64,000 nucleotides of DNA from assembly GCF_900215375.1 (NCBI RefSeq), contig NZ_OBEF01000017.1, forward strand, positions 1 through 64,000, given 5' to 3'. The translations under genes were made by a program, and so were the position numbers. The notes beneath the pieces were generated by a model, which saw nothing but the letters and a program-made list of their open reading frames with translations, did no database searches and was not told the origin of the DNA. Source of the DNA: Enterobacter sp. CC120223-11 (GTDB lineage: Bacteria > Pseudomonadota > Gammaproteobacteria > Enterobacterales > Enterobacteriaceae). Every line of letters starts with the position of its first letter. Position 1 is the stretch's first letter. Positions 56,512 through 64,000 of this stretch are shown here, piece by piece.

Positions 56512-58740
56512 GTGCCGTGGATCCTGTTGCTGATTGCAACGCTGTTTTGCTCCCCGCTTCAGGCGGTAACGATTCCTGGCGTGACCTCCTCCGCCGCAAC
56601 TTCTCAGCCAGCCAGCAGCGAACCGGATGCCACGCAGAAAAAAGCGGCCTATGCCGCGCTGGCGGACGTGCTGGAAAACGATACCTCGCGCCAGGAGCTG
56701 ATTAAGCAGCTACGCACCGCCGCCGCCACGCCGCCGCAGGAAAAAGTCCTGACGCTCACGCCGCCGCCTGTCAGCGAAGAAAAAACCGTGCTGGAAAGCG
56801 TCACAGATATCAGCCGCCATTACGGCGAAGCCTTCTCCAGCCGCTTCGCTCAGCTGTGGCGGAACATTTCCACCGCGCCGCATAAACCCTTCAATGCGCA
56901 GACGTTCAGCAACGCCGTCACTCATTTTTTGCTGCTGGCGGTTCTGGTCTTTGCTTTTTACGCCCTGTTGCGCCTGTGCGCGCTGCCCCTGTATCGCAAA
57001 ATGGGCCAGTGGGGACGCCGAAAAAACCGTGACCGCAGCAGCTGGCTGCACCTTCCGGCGATGATTACCCTGGCGGTCGTCATGGACCTGCTTCTGCTTG
57101 GCCTGACACTGTTCGTCGGGCAAATGCTCAGCGACAGACTCAACGGAGGCAGCCGCACCATCGCCTTTCAGCAAAGCCTGTTCCTGAATGCCTTCGCGCT
57201 GATTGAGTTTTTCAAAGCGATTCTGCGCCTGATTTTCTGCCCGCGCGTCCCGGACCTGCGCCCGTTCAACATCAGCGATGACACCGCCCGCTACTGGAGC
57301 CTGCGCCTGAGCCTGCTGAGTAGTTTCATCGGCTACGGACTTATCGTTGCAGTGCCTATCATTTCCAATCAGGTGAACGTTCAGGCCGGGGCGCTGGTGA
57401 ATATCATTATTATGCTCGGCATCACCGTCCAGGCGCTGTGGCTCATTTTCCACAATAAAAAAGCGATCACCGAAAGCCTGGTCGGGCTTGCCAACCGCTC
57501 GCTGGCGTTCTTCAGCCTGTTTATTCGCGCCTTTGCGCTGATCTGGCACTGGCTGGCCAGCGCCTACTTTATCGTGCTGTTCTTCTTCTCGCTCTTCGAT
57601 CCAGGCAACAGCCTGAAATTTATGATGGGCGCGTCGGTAAGGAGCCTTGCCATTATTGGTGTTGCCGCGTTTATCTCTGGCATTCTGTCGCGCTGGATTG
57701 CAAAAACCATCACCCTGTCACCCGAGACGCAGCGCAACTATCCGGAGCTGCAAAAACGGCTCAACGGCTGGCTATCCGCCTCGCTGAAGGCCGCGCGCAT
57801 TCTGACGGTCTGTGTGGCAATCATGCTGCTGCTGAGCGCCTGGGGCCTCTTTGATTTCTGGAACTGGCTGCATTACGGCGCAGGTGAGAAAACCGTGGAT
57901 GTGCTGATCCGCATTGCGCTGATCCTCTTCTTCTCGGCGATTGGCTGGACGCTGCTGGCAAGCCTGATTGAAAATCGCCTGGCCTCCGACATTCACGGCC
58001 GCCCGCTGCCGAGCGCCCGCGCCCGCACGCTGCTGACGCTGTTTCGCAATGCGCTGGCGGTGGTCATCAGCACCATCACGGTGATGATCCTGCTGTCGGA
58101 AATTGGCGTGAACATTGCCCCGCTGCTGGCCGGTGCAGGCGCGCTGGGGTTGGCGATCTCCTTCGGCTCGCAAACGCTGGTGAAGGACATCATTACCGGG
58201 GTCTTCATTCAGTTTGAAAACGGGATGAACACCGGCGATCTGGTGACCATCGGGCCGCTCACCGGTACCGTGGAGCGGATGTCGATTCGCTCCGTTGGCG
58301 TCCGTCAGGACACCGGGGCCTACCACATCATTCCGTGGTCATCGATCACCACCTTTGCCAACTTCGTGCGCGGCATCGGTTCGGTGGTGGCGAACTACGA
58401 CGTCGATCGTAGTGAAGATGTAGACAAAGCCAATGATGCGCTCAAGGCTGCGGTAGCAGAGTTAATGGAGCAGGAGGAAATTCGCGGACTGGTGATTGGC
58501 GAACCTTCCTTCGCCGGGCTGGTCGGGCTGACTAACACGTCGTTCACGCTGCGGGCCTCGTTCACCACGCTGCCGCTGAAGCAGTGGACGGTGCGCTTCG
58601 CCCTGGATACGCAGGTGAAAAAACACTTCGATAAGGCAGGTATTCGTGCTCCGGTGCAGACATATCAAGTTTTGCCCGCACCGGGTACTCCGGCAATAGC
58701 GGCCTCAGAACCGCCAATGCCGAATCAGCCGACGCTGTGA
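56512..58740 (+). CDS. ybiO: Mechanosensitive channel YbiO (MscS family)
   Basis: 742 residues, long MscS-type channel. A signal-like N-terminus (ILLLIATLFCSPLQA), a periplasmic region to about residue 130, about ten membrane segments, the pore helix with GAGALGLAISFGSQTLVKD, and the cytoplasmic vestibule. It protects against sudden osmotic downshift. The start is GTG with GGGAGG 6 nt upstream. Confidence 0.94.
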   Translation: MPWILLLIATLFCSPLQAVTIPGVTSSAATSQPASSEPDATQKKAAYAALADVLENDTSRQELIKQLRTAAATPPQEKVLTLTPPPVSEEKTVLESVTDISRHYGEAFSSRFAQLWRNISTAPHKPFNAQTFSNAVTHFLLLAVLVFAFYALLRLCALPLYRKMGQWGRRKNRDRSSWLHLPAMITLAVVMDLLLLGLTLFVGQMLSDRLNGGSRTIAFQQSLFLNAFALIEFFKAILRLIFCPRVPDLRPFNISDDTARYWSLRLSLLSSFIGYGLIVAVPIISNQVNVQAGALVNIIIMLGITVQALWLIFHNKKAITESLVGLANRSLAFFSLFIRAFALIWHWLASAYFIVLFFFSLFDPGNSLKFMMGASVRSLAIIGVAAFISGILSRWIAKTITLSPETQRNYPELQKRLNGWLSASLKAARILTVCVAIMLLLSAWGLFDFWNWLHYGAGEKTVDVLIRIALILFFSAIGWTLLASLIENRLASDIHGRPLPSARARTLLTLFRNALAVVISTITVMILLSEIGVNIAPLLAGAGALGLAISFGSQTLVKDIITGVFIQFENGMNTGDLVTIGPLTGTVERMSIRSVGVRQDTGAYHIIPWSSITTFANFVRGIGSVVANYDVDRSEDVDKANDALKAAVAELMEQEEIRGLVIGEPSFAGLVGLTNTSFTLRASFTTLPLKQWTVRFALDTQVKKHFDKAGIRAPVQTYQVLPAPGTPAIAASEPPMPNQPTL

Positions 58741-59667
58741 TCAGCGCGCGCGGGCAGCAAAGCGACGGCGTTTGTCTTCATCGAGGAAGGTCCAGGCGAT
58801 AAAGCGGCTCTGTTTCTGTCCCTGGGCCATCTCTTTTTTCACCACTTTGACCGCGCCCGCGGCGGTCAGCGCGGAATAGAGCATCGGCAGGTTGTCGCCT
58901 TTTGACACCAGCGTGGTAAACCACAGCACCTGTTTTGCAAACTGACGGCTTTCGTCGATCATCGTGCGGATAAACGCCACTTCACCGCCTTCACACCACA
59001 GCTCCTGCTGCTGGCCGCCAAAGTTCAGCGCCTCGGTTTGCTGCCCAAGGTTACGACGCTTGCGCTCGTTGCCCTCACGGGCGCTTTCAGCTGAGTCGTG
59101 GAACGGCGGGTTGCACACCATCGCATCAAAGTTTTCATTTTTATGGATCATGCCCGTCAGAATTGCCTGCGGATCCTTCTGCCGACGCAAACGGATCTGG
59201 CGACTCAGGCCCGGGTTGGCCTCGATAATCGCCTGCGCGGCGGCGATGGCTTCGGCATTCACCTCGGTTCCGGTGAAGCGCCAGCCGTACTCATGGCTGC
59301 CGATCAGCGGATAAATCAGGTTCGCCCCGGTGCCGATATCCAGCACGCTGGCGCCATTTGGCACCTTGCCACCGCTGGATTCAGCCAGCAGATCGGCCAG
59401 ATGGTGCATATAGTCGGCACGGCCCGGCACCGGCGGGCAGAGGAAGCCCTGCGGAATGTGCCACGCTTTCACCTGATAAAAGTGCGCCAGCAGCGCCTGA
59501 TTCAGGGTTTTCACCGCCTCGGGATCGGCAAAGTTAATCGTCTGCTCCCCGGCCGGGCTGGTGACGATAAACGCCGACAGCGCGGGAGTCTCTTTGCACA
59601 ATGCAGGTAAATCATAGCGGGCGTGGTGACGGTTACGCGGGTGTAACCCCGGCTTTTGGGCTTTCAT
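58741..59667 (-). CDS. rlmF: 23S rRNA m6A1618 methyltransferase RlmF (YbiN)
   Basis: 308 residues, SAM-dependent methyltransferase. [14 protein letters not shown] is the SAM-binding motif and VCNPPFH is the NPPF catalytic motif for adenine N6. It methylates A1618 of 23S rRNA. CAGGAGG precedes ATG 59667; the longer frame is not supported. The stop directly abuts the ybiO stop. Confidence 0.95.
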   Translation of the reverse strand: MKAQKPGLHPRNRHHARYDLPALCKETPALSAFIVTSPAGEQTINFADPEAVKTLNQALLAHFYQVKAWHIPQGFLCPPVPGRADYMHHLADLLAESSGGKVPNGASVLDIGTGANLIYPLIGSHEYGWRFTGTEVNAEAIAAAQAIIEANPGLSRQIRLRRQKDPQAILTGMIHKNENFDAMVCNPPFHDSAESAREGNERKRRNLGQQTEALNFGGQQQELWCEGGEVAFIRTMIDESRQFAKQVLWFTTLVSKGDNLPMLYSALTAAGAVKVVKKEMAQGQKQSRFIAWTFLDEDKRRRFAARAR

Positions 59668-59761
59668 GGCATCCTCCTGTTGACGGCAGCGTAAGATACC
59701 CGTTGACGCGGGTGGCGTAAATAAGTGAGTCTGCATAATCCTTTAAACAGCCAGGTGCGCT

Positions 59762-60376
59762 ATGTACTTTTATCAGCCTTCAGACGGACACGGACTGCCC
59801 CACGACCCGCTCAACGCCATTATTGGCCCTCGCCCGATTGGCTGGATTGCTTCCGCAGATGCTCAGGGCAGGCACAATCTTGCGCCCTACAGCTTCTTCA
59901 ACTGCTTTAACTATCGTCCACCGATCATAGGCTTCGCCAGCAGCGGGTGGAAAGACAGCGTCCGCAATATTGTTGAAACACGTGAATTCGTCTGGAACCT
60001 CGCGACCGTCGATCTCGCCCACGCGATGAATGAAACCTCCGCGAGCCTCCCTCACGGTGAAAACGAATTTACCCGCGCAGGATTAACTCCCGCCGAAAGT
60101 CGCCTCGTTCGCGCCCCTCGCGTGGCCGAAAGCCCGGTGAACTTTGAATGCCGACTGTCACAGTGCATTCAGCTGGCCGCCGCCGATGGCACTGCGGTCG
60201 ATTCCTGGCTGGTATTAGGTGAAGTGGTTGCGGTGCATATTGCGGAATCACTGCTGGAAAACGGCATTTATCAGACCGCCAAAGCCCGGCCCGCGCTGCG
60301 CGCAGGTGGCCCAACCGCGTATTACACCATCGACGAAAGTCAGCGTTTCGATTTAGTGCGCCCGGACGCACGTTAA
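59762..60376 (+). CDS. Flavin reductase-like FMN-binding protein
   Basis: 204 residues of the flavin reductase (DIM6/NTAB) family. GPRPIGWIAS and NLAPYSFFNCFNYRPPIIGF are the FMN-binding segments near the N-terminus. It could reduce or carry FMN for a partner oxygenase; no partner is adjacent. It is not part of the E. coli gene order here, so it is an insertion relative to that genome. Confidence 0.88.
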   Translation: MYFYQPSDGHGLPHDPLNAIIGPRPIGWIASADAQGRHNLAPYSFFNCFNYRPPIIGFASSGWKDSVRNIVETREFVWNLATVDLAHAMNETSASLPHGENEFTRAGLTPAESRLVRAPRVAESPVNFECRLSQCIQLAAADGTAVDSWLVLGEVVAVHIAESLLENGIYQTAKARPALRAGGPTAYYTIDESQRFDLVRPDAR

Positions 60377-60539
60377 TCCTTTATCTTATCAGCCACTTGT
60401 ATGTGGCTGATTTGTCAGTTCATTGTCAATTAATGTTGTTCAAAAAATAAGCAGATCATCATCAATTTTTTGCGGCATGTCACACTTCTTCAGCACCTAC
60501 ACTTAACGCATCCCCCGTGGAAACAGAGAGGATGTGCAC

Positions 60540-60803
60540 ATGAAAAGACTGTTGGTTCTGGTTGCTGCTGGTGCGTTGTCGATGCTCTCTTTCTCGGCAT
60601 CCGCCGAACCGCAACAACTGATGAAGGGTGATACCGGGCAGCTGCGCGCTGCAGGTACGGTATCGGTTTCTGGTGCGAGCGACTTAGGAGATTTGCAGGA
60701 TAAGCTGGCTGAAAAGGCCCAGGAGCAAGGCGCGAAAGGGTTTGTAGTGAACTCTGCCAGCGGTGAGAACAAAATGTTCGGCACGGCTACTATCTACAAA
60801 TAA
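60540..60803 (+). CDS. mcbA: DUF1471 stress protein McbA (YbiM)
   Basis: 87 residues. The signal peptide ends at SASA (residue 22); the mature domain (GTVSVSGASDLGDLQDKL to GTATIYK) is the YhcN/BhsA fold of periplasmic stress and biofilm proteins. E. coli McbA affects colanic acid and mucoidy. GAGAGGA lies 7 nt before ATG 60540. A terminator follows. It is paralogous to ybiJ at 61237. Confidence 0.88.
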   Translation: MKRLLVLVAAGALSMLSFSASAEPQQLMKGDTGQLRAAGTVSVSGASDLGDLQDKLAEKAQEQGAKGFVVNSASGENKMFGTATIYK

Positions 60804-60828
60804 TCTGTCTGAGTTTTTCCCCTCCAAA

Positions 60829-60860
60829 ATGCGCCTCGCCTAGCAGGCGCATTCTTTTTT
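60829..60860 (+). terminator. Terminator of mcbA
   Basis: ATGCGCCT and AGGCGCAT form an 8-bp stem with an 8-nt loop, followed by TCTTTTTT. Confidence 0.9.
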
Positions 60861-61172
60861 CTGCATCATTCCTCTCTCAAAATAACGGCAGAACAAATCC
60901 TTTAATTTCACCTTAGGATCGGTGTATAGTTCCGAACCATTCGTAAAATGCAGCCTTACTGACAAAACTACAGCTTAAAATACAGATTATCACTCCATAT
61001 TTACGAGCACAGTTTTTGCTGAAAGAAGTCGCAATCTGTGCCCTCAAATTTACTTCCATCGCTTCGCTTCCGTTTTCTGATTTTATTTTATTAATAATCA
61101 GTAATTTATTTAACATTCAATTTTTTCGATGAAGTCTGTCAAGTCTATTCGATTTTATCTTCCGCAGAAAAG
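60861..61172. other. Intergenic region between mcbA and ybiJ
   Basis: About 310 bp, AT-rich. A 67-codon minus-strand frame at 60913-61116 lacks a ribosome binding site and resemblance to any family known to me. I see no gene here. Confidence 0.55.
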
Positions 61173-61188
61173 CGTGATACTCATCACA
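61173..61188. promoter_or_regulatory. CRP-like site before ybiJ
   Basis: CGTGA-TACTCA-TCACA matches the CRP consensus TGTGA-N6-TCACA in all but one position. It lies 49 bp before the ybiJ start. Confidence 0.65.
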
Positions 61189-61236
61189 TCGACGGAACAA
61201 CGTCACTTTTAAAGAATAACCTGCGAGAGATTAACC

Positions 61237-61497
61237 ATGAAAACCATCAAAACTGCTGCTGTTGCTATCGCTCTTTCCGCTCTCTCTTTCGGCGTGTTCG
61301 CCGCTCAGCCGGTATCCAACGCTGAAGCGCAGAGCCTGAATAAAATCGGTACTGTGTCCGTAGAAGGTGCAAGCACTCTGGACGGTATGGAAGCGAAACT
61401 GGCAGAGAAAGCCGCTGCTGCAGGCGCTACCGGTTACAGCATTACTTCTGCAAACACCAATAACAAAATCAGCGGTACTGCGGTGATTTACAAGTAA
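61237..61497 (+). CDS. ybiJ: DUF1471 periplasmic protein YbiJ
   Basis: 86 residues, close to E. coli YbiJ. The signal peptide ends at FAA; the mature part has IGTVSVEGASTLDGMEAKL and ends SGTAVIYK. The role is unknown; relatives respond to stress, copper or chlorine. It lies downstream of a CRP-like site and is closed by a strong terminator. Confidence 0.92.
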   Translation: MKTIKTAAVAIALSALSFGVFAAQPVSNAEAQSLNKIGTVSVEGASTLDGMEAKLAEKAAAAGATGYSITSANTNNKISGTAVIYK

Positions 61498-61561
61498 TTG
61501 CCGGACAACGTTTTACCCCTCATTGATTATTGCCCTGCTGTACCTGTTTAACCCTTGTCTT

Positions 61562-61592
61562 GCCCGTCCGGCCACTGGACGGGCTTTTTTTT
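61562..61592 (+). terminator. Terminator of ybiJ
   Basis: GCCCGTCC and GGACGGGC form a perfect 8-bp stem, followed by eight T. Confidence 0.95.
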
Positions 61593-61601
61593 GTCTGTCG
61601 T

Positions 61602-62564
61602 TTACCAGAGCGCATTCACCCGCTGCAGCCCCGAGGCATAATCAGGCACTTCACCGGTCGCCACGAGGCAGCAGGCCATCTGCATTTTGAGTGATTCCGG
61701 CACAGGCTCGACGCCCGCCACGCAGCGCTCAATCCATCTGGCGGTCACTTCCGGATCCTTTGACGCTGGCAGCTGTGCCTCTCGCGTCTCCGTTTCCCTC
61801 TCGATCAGCACCTGTGCCCCTGTCGCATCAATCAGGCTTATCTGCGGACAGCGCTGAGGATTGGCGTAAACCTCGCCTTCCGTGCCGTGCATCAGCAGCG
61901 CCCGGCCACCAATACCCGTAAAGAACTTACCCACGCGCGGCACGTATTCCGGGTGAGATACGCTGGAAAGACGCAGCGCGGCATCTTCGGCAAACGGCGT
62001 CGCCAGCTTGGCCAGGGTATGCGCGCTGTTACGCACGCCCATTCGCCAACGCATCGCCAGCTGGTTTTCCAGCGGCGGACAGAACGCGCCCACCGGCATA
62101 TAGACCGGCTGGTTGCTGTCCAGTTTTGCCTGTGCCTGCCCGGCGTGAAGCGTGGGTTCAATGCCCAACAGCATGAAAATGGTTTCGGTCAGTATGCGGG
62201 TGGGATCGTGGCTGACGCCGTGCACCAGCACAGGGAAACCAAGCTTGTGCAGCAGCATCGCCAGCAGCGGCGTGAGGTTCGCCTGCTTGCGCGCGCCGTT
62301 ATAGCTTGGGATCACAATCGGCATCGGCTTTGTCGCAGGCGGCGTCAGTTTGACGGTGTGGTGCTGCATCGCTTCATAGAAGCCCTGCATTTCCGCCTCG
62401 CCCTCACCTTTGATACGCAGCGCAATCAGAATGCCGCCAAGCTCCAGCTCCGACACTTCACCCTTCAGCATCTGCGCATACAGGCCGCGGGCGGTGTCGG
62501 TGTCCAGGTCGCGGGCATGATTCTTGCCGCGCCCCACTTCTTTAATGATATTGCGATAATCCAT
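61602..62564 (-). CDS. ybiB: TrpD2-like nucleic-acid-binding protein YbiB
   Basis: 320 residues with the anthranilate phosphoribosyltransferase fold. E. coli YbiB has no TrpD activity and instead binds nucleic acids. Visible family segments are GRGKNHARDLD, ALRIKGEGEAEM and LMHGTEGEVY. It lies 17 bp after dinG, so it is in the SOS-regulated dinG-ybiB operon of E. coli; the promoter is outside the window. Confidence 0.93.
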   Translation of the reverse strand: MDYRNIIKEVGRGKNHARDLDTDTARGLYAQMLKGEVSELELGGILIALRIKGEGEAEMQGFYEAMQHHTVKLTPPATKPMPIVIPSYNGARKQANLTPLLAMLLHKLGFPVLVHGVSHDPTRILTETIFMLLGIEPTLHAGQAQAKLDSNQPVYMPVGAFCPPLENQLAMRWRMGVRNSAHTLAKLATPFAEDAALRLSSVSHPEYVPRVGKFFTGIGGRALLMHGTEGEVYANPQRCPQISLIDATGAQVLIERETETREAQLPASKDPEVTARWIERCVAGVEPVPESLKMQMACCLVATGEVPDYASGLQRVNALW

Positions 62565-62581
62565 GCAGTGCTCCTGACGGC

Positions 62582-64000
62582 TCAGCGCCGTTTGCGACGA
62601 GTCGGTTTCGGTTTGCTTTTTACTATACCTTCTGGCGCGGCGGGTTGCTCAATGGGAAATACCGGCAGCGCGTTCAGCAGGCGCGGGCCGTAGTTTTTGG
62701 TCAGCAGACGCTTGTCGTAAATCACCACTTCGCCCCAGCAGCTGTGGCTACGGATAAGACGCCCCACCTGCTGAATGAGGTTAAACGACGCGCTCGGCAG
62801 GCTTTGCACCTCAAACGGATAGCGGTTGAGGCTTTTCAGCCATTCACCCTCGGTGATCACCACCGGGCTGTCGATGGGTGGAAACGCGATTTTGTGGATA
62901 TGGACCTGGCTCAGCAGTTCGCCTTTCAGATCCAGCCCTTCGGCAAAGGACTGTAGCCCCACCAGCACGCTGCGCTCACCGCCTTCAACCCGCTTGCGGT
63001 GCAGCTCCACCAGCCGGTAACGCGGCTGATCGCCCTGTACCAGCAGCAGCAGGCGCAGGTCCGGCACATATTCCAGAAAACGCTGCATCGCACGCCCGCT
63101 GGCAAACAGCACCAGCATGCCCAGGTGCTTTTTCGCTTCCACCTGCTCGCGGAAGTAGGCCGCCATTTCCGCCAGATGCTGCTCTTCGTTCTCCATCGAC
63201 GGCTCTACGCGCATCTTAGGAATCACTATTTTGCCCTGTTCAACGTGGTTAAAGGGTGAATCCAGCGCCACAAACCTGTCGCCTGCCTTCTCCTTCAGCC
63301 CGCTCATTTCCTGGAGGCGGGAGAAGCTGTTCAGCGAACGCAGCGTGGCGGAGGTGACGATGATATGCGGCACGCGCCGCCACAGCAGCTTCTCCAGCTG
63401 ATCGCTGACGCGAATCCCCACGCAGTGAAACCAGACGTGCGGCTGGCCGTCGCGCAGATCGCGCGTTGCCCATTTGGTGACCGGCGCGCCGGAGGCCTGC
63501 ACCATCGCTGCGAGCCGCCAGAGTTTGCTCTGGGACTCAAACATGCCTAGCGCGCGGTTCATTTGCAGCAGCACGCGATGCAGGCGGACGATATCGTGTG
63601 AACCGGTTTTCTCACTCAGGTCGTTAAGAAACAGCTCCGATAACCCACGCAGCATCTCCGTCAGCTTCGCCAGCCGCTGGCAGATAACCATCACCTCGTC
63701 CGGCAGTTCACCCATCGCAAAGCGGTGTTCAGCTTCCAGCCCCTCAGGCATGTAAAGCGAGAGAATATTGTTCAGCGAAACGATGTGCTCGTACAGCTCA
63801 TCGCAATGCTCTTTGAGGCGTTCAGGCGCCGCCAGCGGCGGGAAGGTTTTCGGGCGGAACTGCTCCATGCAGGTCGCTACCAGCTTGCTGAACAGGTCAA
63901 GCTGGAGCCGATACCAGCCAGAGGTAATCTCCGCGCTCATCTCCAGCGCATCGCGGGCGACGTCCGGCAGATGGTGGCCTTCATCGAGCACCAGCAGTAA
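62582..64000 (-). CDS. dinG: ATP-dependent helicase DinG (C-terminal part)
   Basis: Partial: 472 codons to the window edge, the frame remaining open at 64000. DinG is an XPD-like 5'-3' helicase that unwinds R-loops and forks. VLDEGHHLPD is its helicase motif II; VTSATLRSLNSF and NLIQQVGRLIRS are motifs V and VI. The Walker A motif and Fe-S cysteines lie beyond the edge. The basic tail (KSKPKPTRRKRR) ends the protein. Confidence 0.96.
   Translation of the reverse strand, partial: LLLVLDEGHHLPDVARDALEMSAEITSGWYRLQLDLFSKLVATCMEQFRPKTFPPLAAPERLKEHCDELYEHIVSLNNILSLYMPEGLEAEHRFAMGELPDEVMVICQRLAKLTEMLRGLSELFLNDLSEKTGSHDIVRLHRVLLQMNRALGMFESQSKLWRLAAMVQASGAPVTKWATRDLRDGQPHVWFHCVGIRVSDQLEKLLWRRVPHIIVTSATLRSLNSFSRLQEMSGLKEKAGDRFVALDSPFNHVEQGKIVIPKMRVEPSMENEEQHLAEMAAYFREQVEAKKHLGMLVLFASGRAMQRFLEYVPDLRLLLLVQGDQPRYRLVELHRKRVEGGERSVLVGLQSFAEGLDLKGELLSQVHIHKIAFPPIDSPVVITEGEWLKSLNRYPFEVQSLPSASFNLIQQVGRLIRSHSCWGEVVIYDKRLLTKNYGPRLLNALPVFPIEQPAAPEGIVKSKPKPTRRKRR

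Noticed and set aside
60913-61116. 67-codon minus-strand frame between mcbA and ybiJ
   Set aside because: No ribosome binding site, unusual composition, and no family likeness.

Overview
The window looks like a chromosome segment from a member of the Enterobacteriaceae, probably from the Enterobacter/Lelliottia/Leclercia side of the family. About 60 kb keeps the gene order of the E. coli dinG to ybjG region (ybiB, rlmF, ybiO, glnQPH, dps, rhtA, ompX, opgE, mntS, mntR, ybiR, ldtB, ybiT, ybiU, ybiV, ybiW, ybiY, fsaA, moeBA, iaaA, gsiABCD, rimO, yliI, gstB, dacC, deoR, ybjG, mdfA, ybjI, ybjJ, rcdA), read here in the opposite direction. The genus is an inference from gene content and from an AmpC resembling Enterobacter-type enzymes.

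Positions 1-3600 are different: AT-rich and accessory in character. They hold a 9-bp tandem repeat, an Apea-like HEPN protein (possible anti-phage RNase), a LexA-type box, a P2-like integrase destroyed by two stops and one frameshift, and a secreted protein with four exact-length 30-residue repeats. This looks like the cargo end of a decayed P2-like prophage or island.

Positions 3776-8946 carry a VOC protein, an SDR-like protein without its catalytic residues, the rcnA/rcnR nickel-cobalt efflux pair with its operator, and rcdA-ybjJ-ybjI. Next come mdfA, ybjG (with a PmrA box), deoR, dacC, gstB and yliI. A class C beta-lactamase with no ampR and a small exported protein lie between yliI and rimO. 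Glutathione import (gsiABCD with iaaA) and molybdopterin synthesis (moeA-moeB) follow.

Positions 27-38.7 kb appear to form a sugar-catabolic neighbourhood: fsaA, the glycyl radical enzyme pair ybiY-ybiW, ybiV, ybiU, then a LacI regulator, an MFS permease and a GH31 glycosidase. The same inverted repeat (ACTTTC-N4-GAAAG) stands before ybiY and ybiU, with related palindromes between the LacI gene and the permease. This suggests one regulon joining a GH31/MFS accessory locus to the anhydroglucitol-phosphate GRE pathway, and it is the most promising system in the window.

Positions 38.7-48.5 kb hold two small or unknown gene groups, ybiT, ldtB, a beta-glucoside locus (GH1, an EIIC without EIIA or EIIB, and GntR, with twin perfect palindromes), an aldo/keto reductase, a fragment of an EmrB-type transporter, and ybiR-mntR. 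The rest is core: mntS, opgE, ompX, rhtA, dps, glnHPQ, ybiO, rlmF, a flavin reductase-like gene, mcbA, ybiJ, ybiB, and the C-terminal part of dinG running off the right edge. No tRNA, rRNA, CRISPR array or intact insertion sequence was seen.
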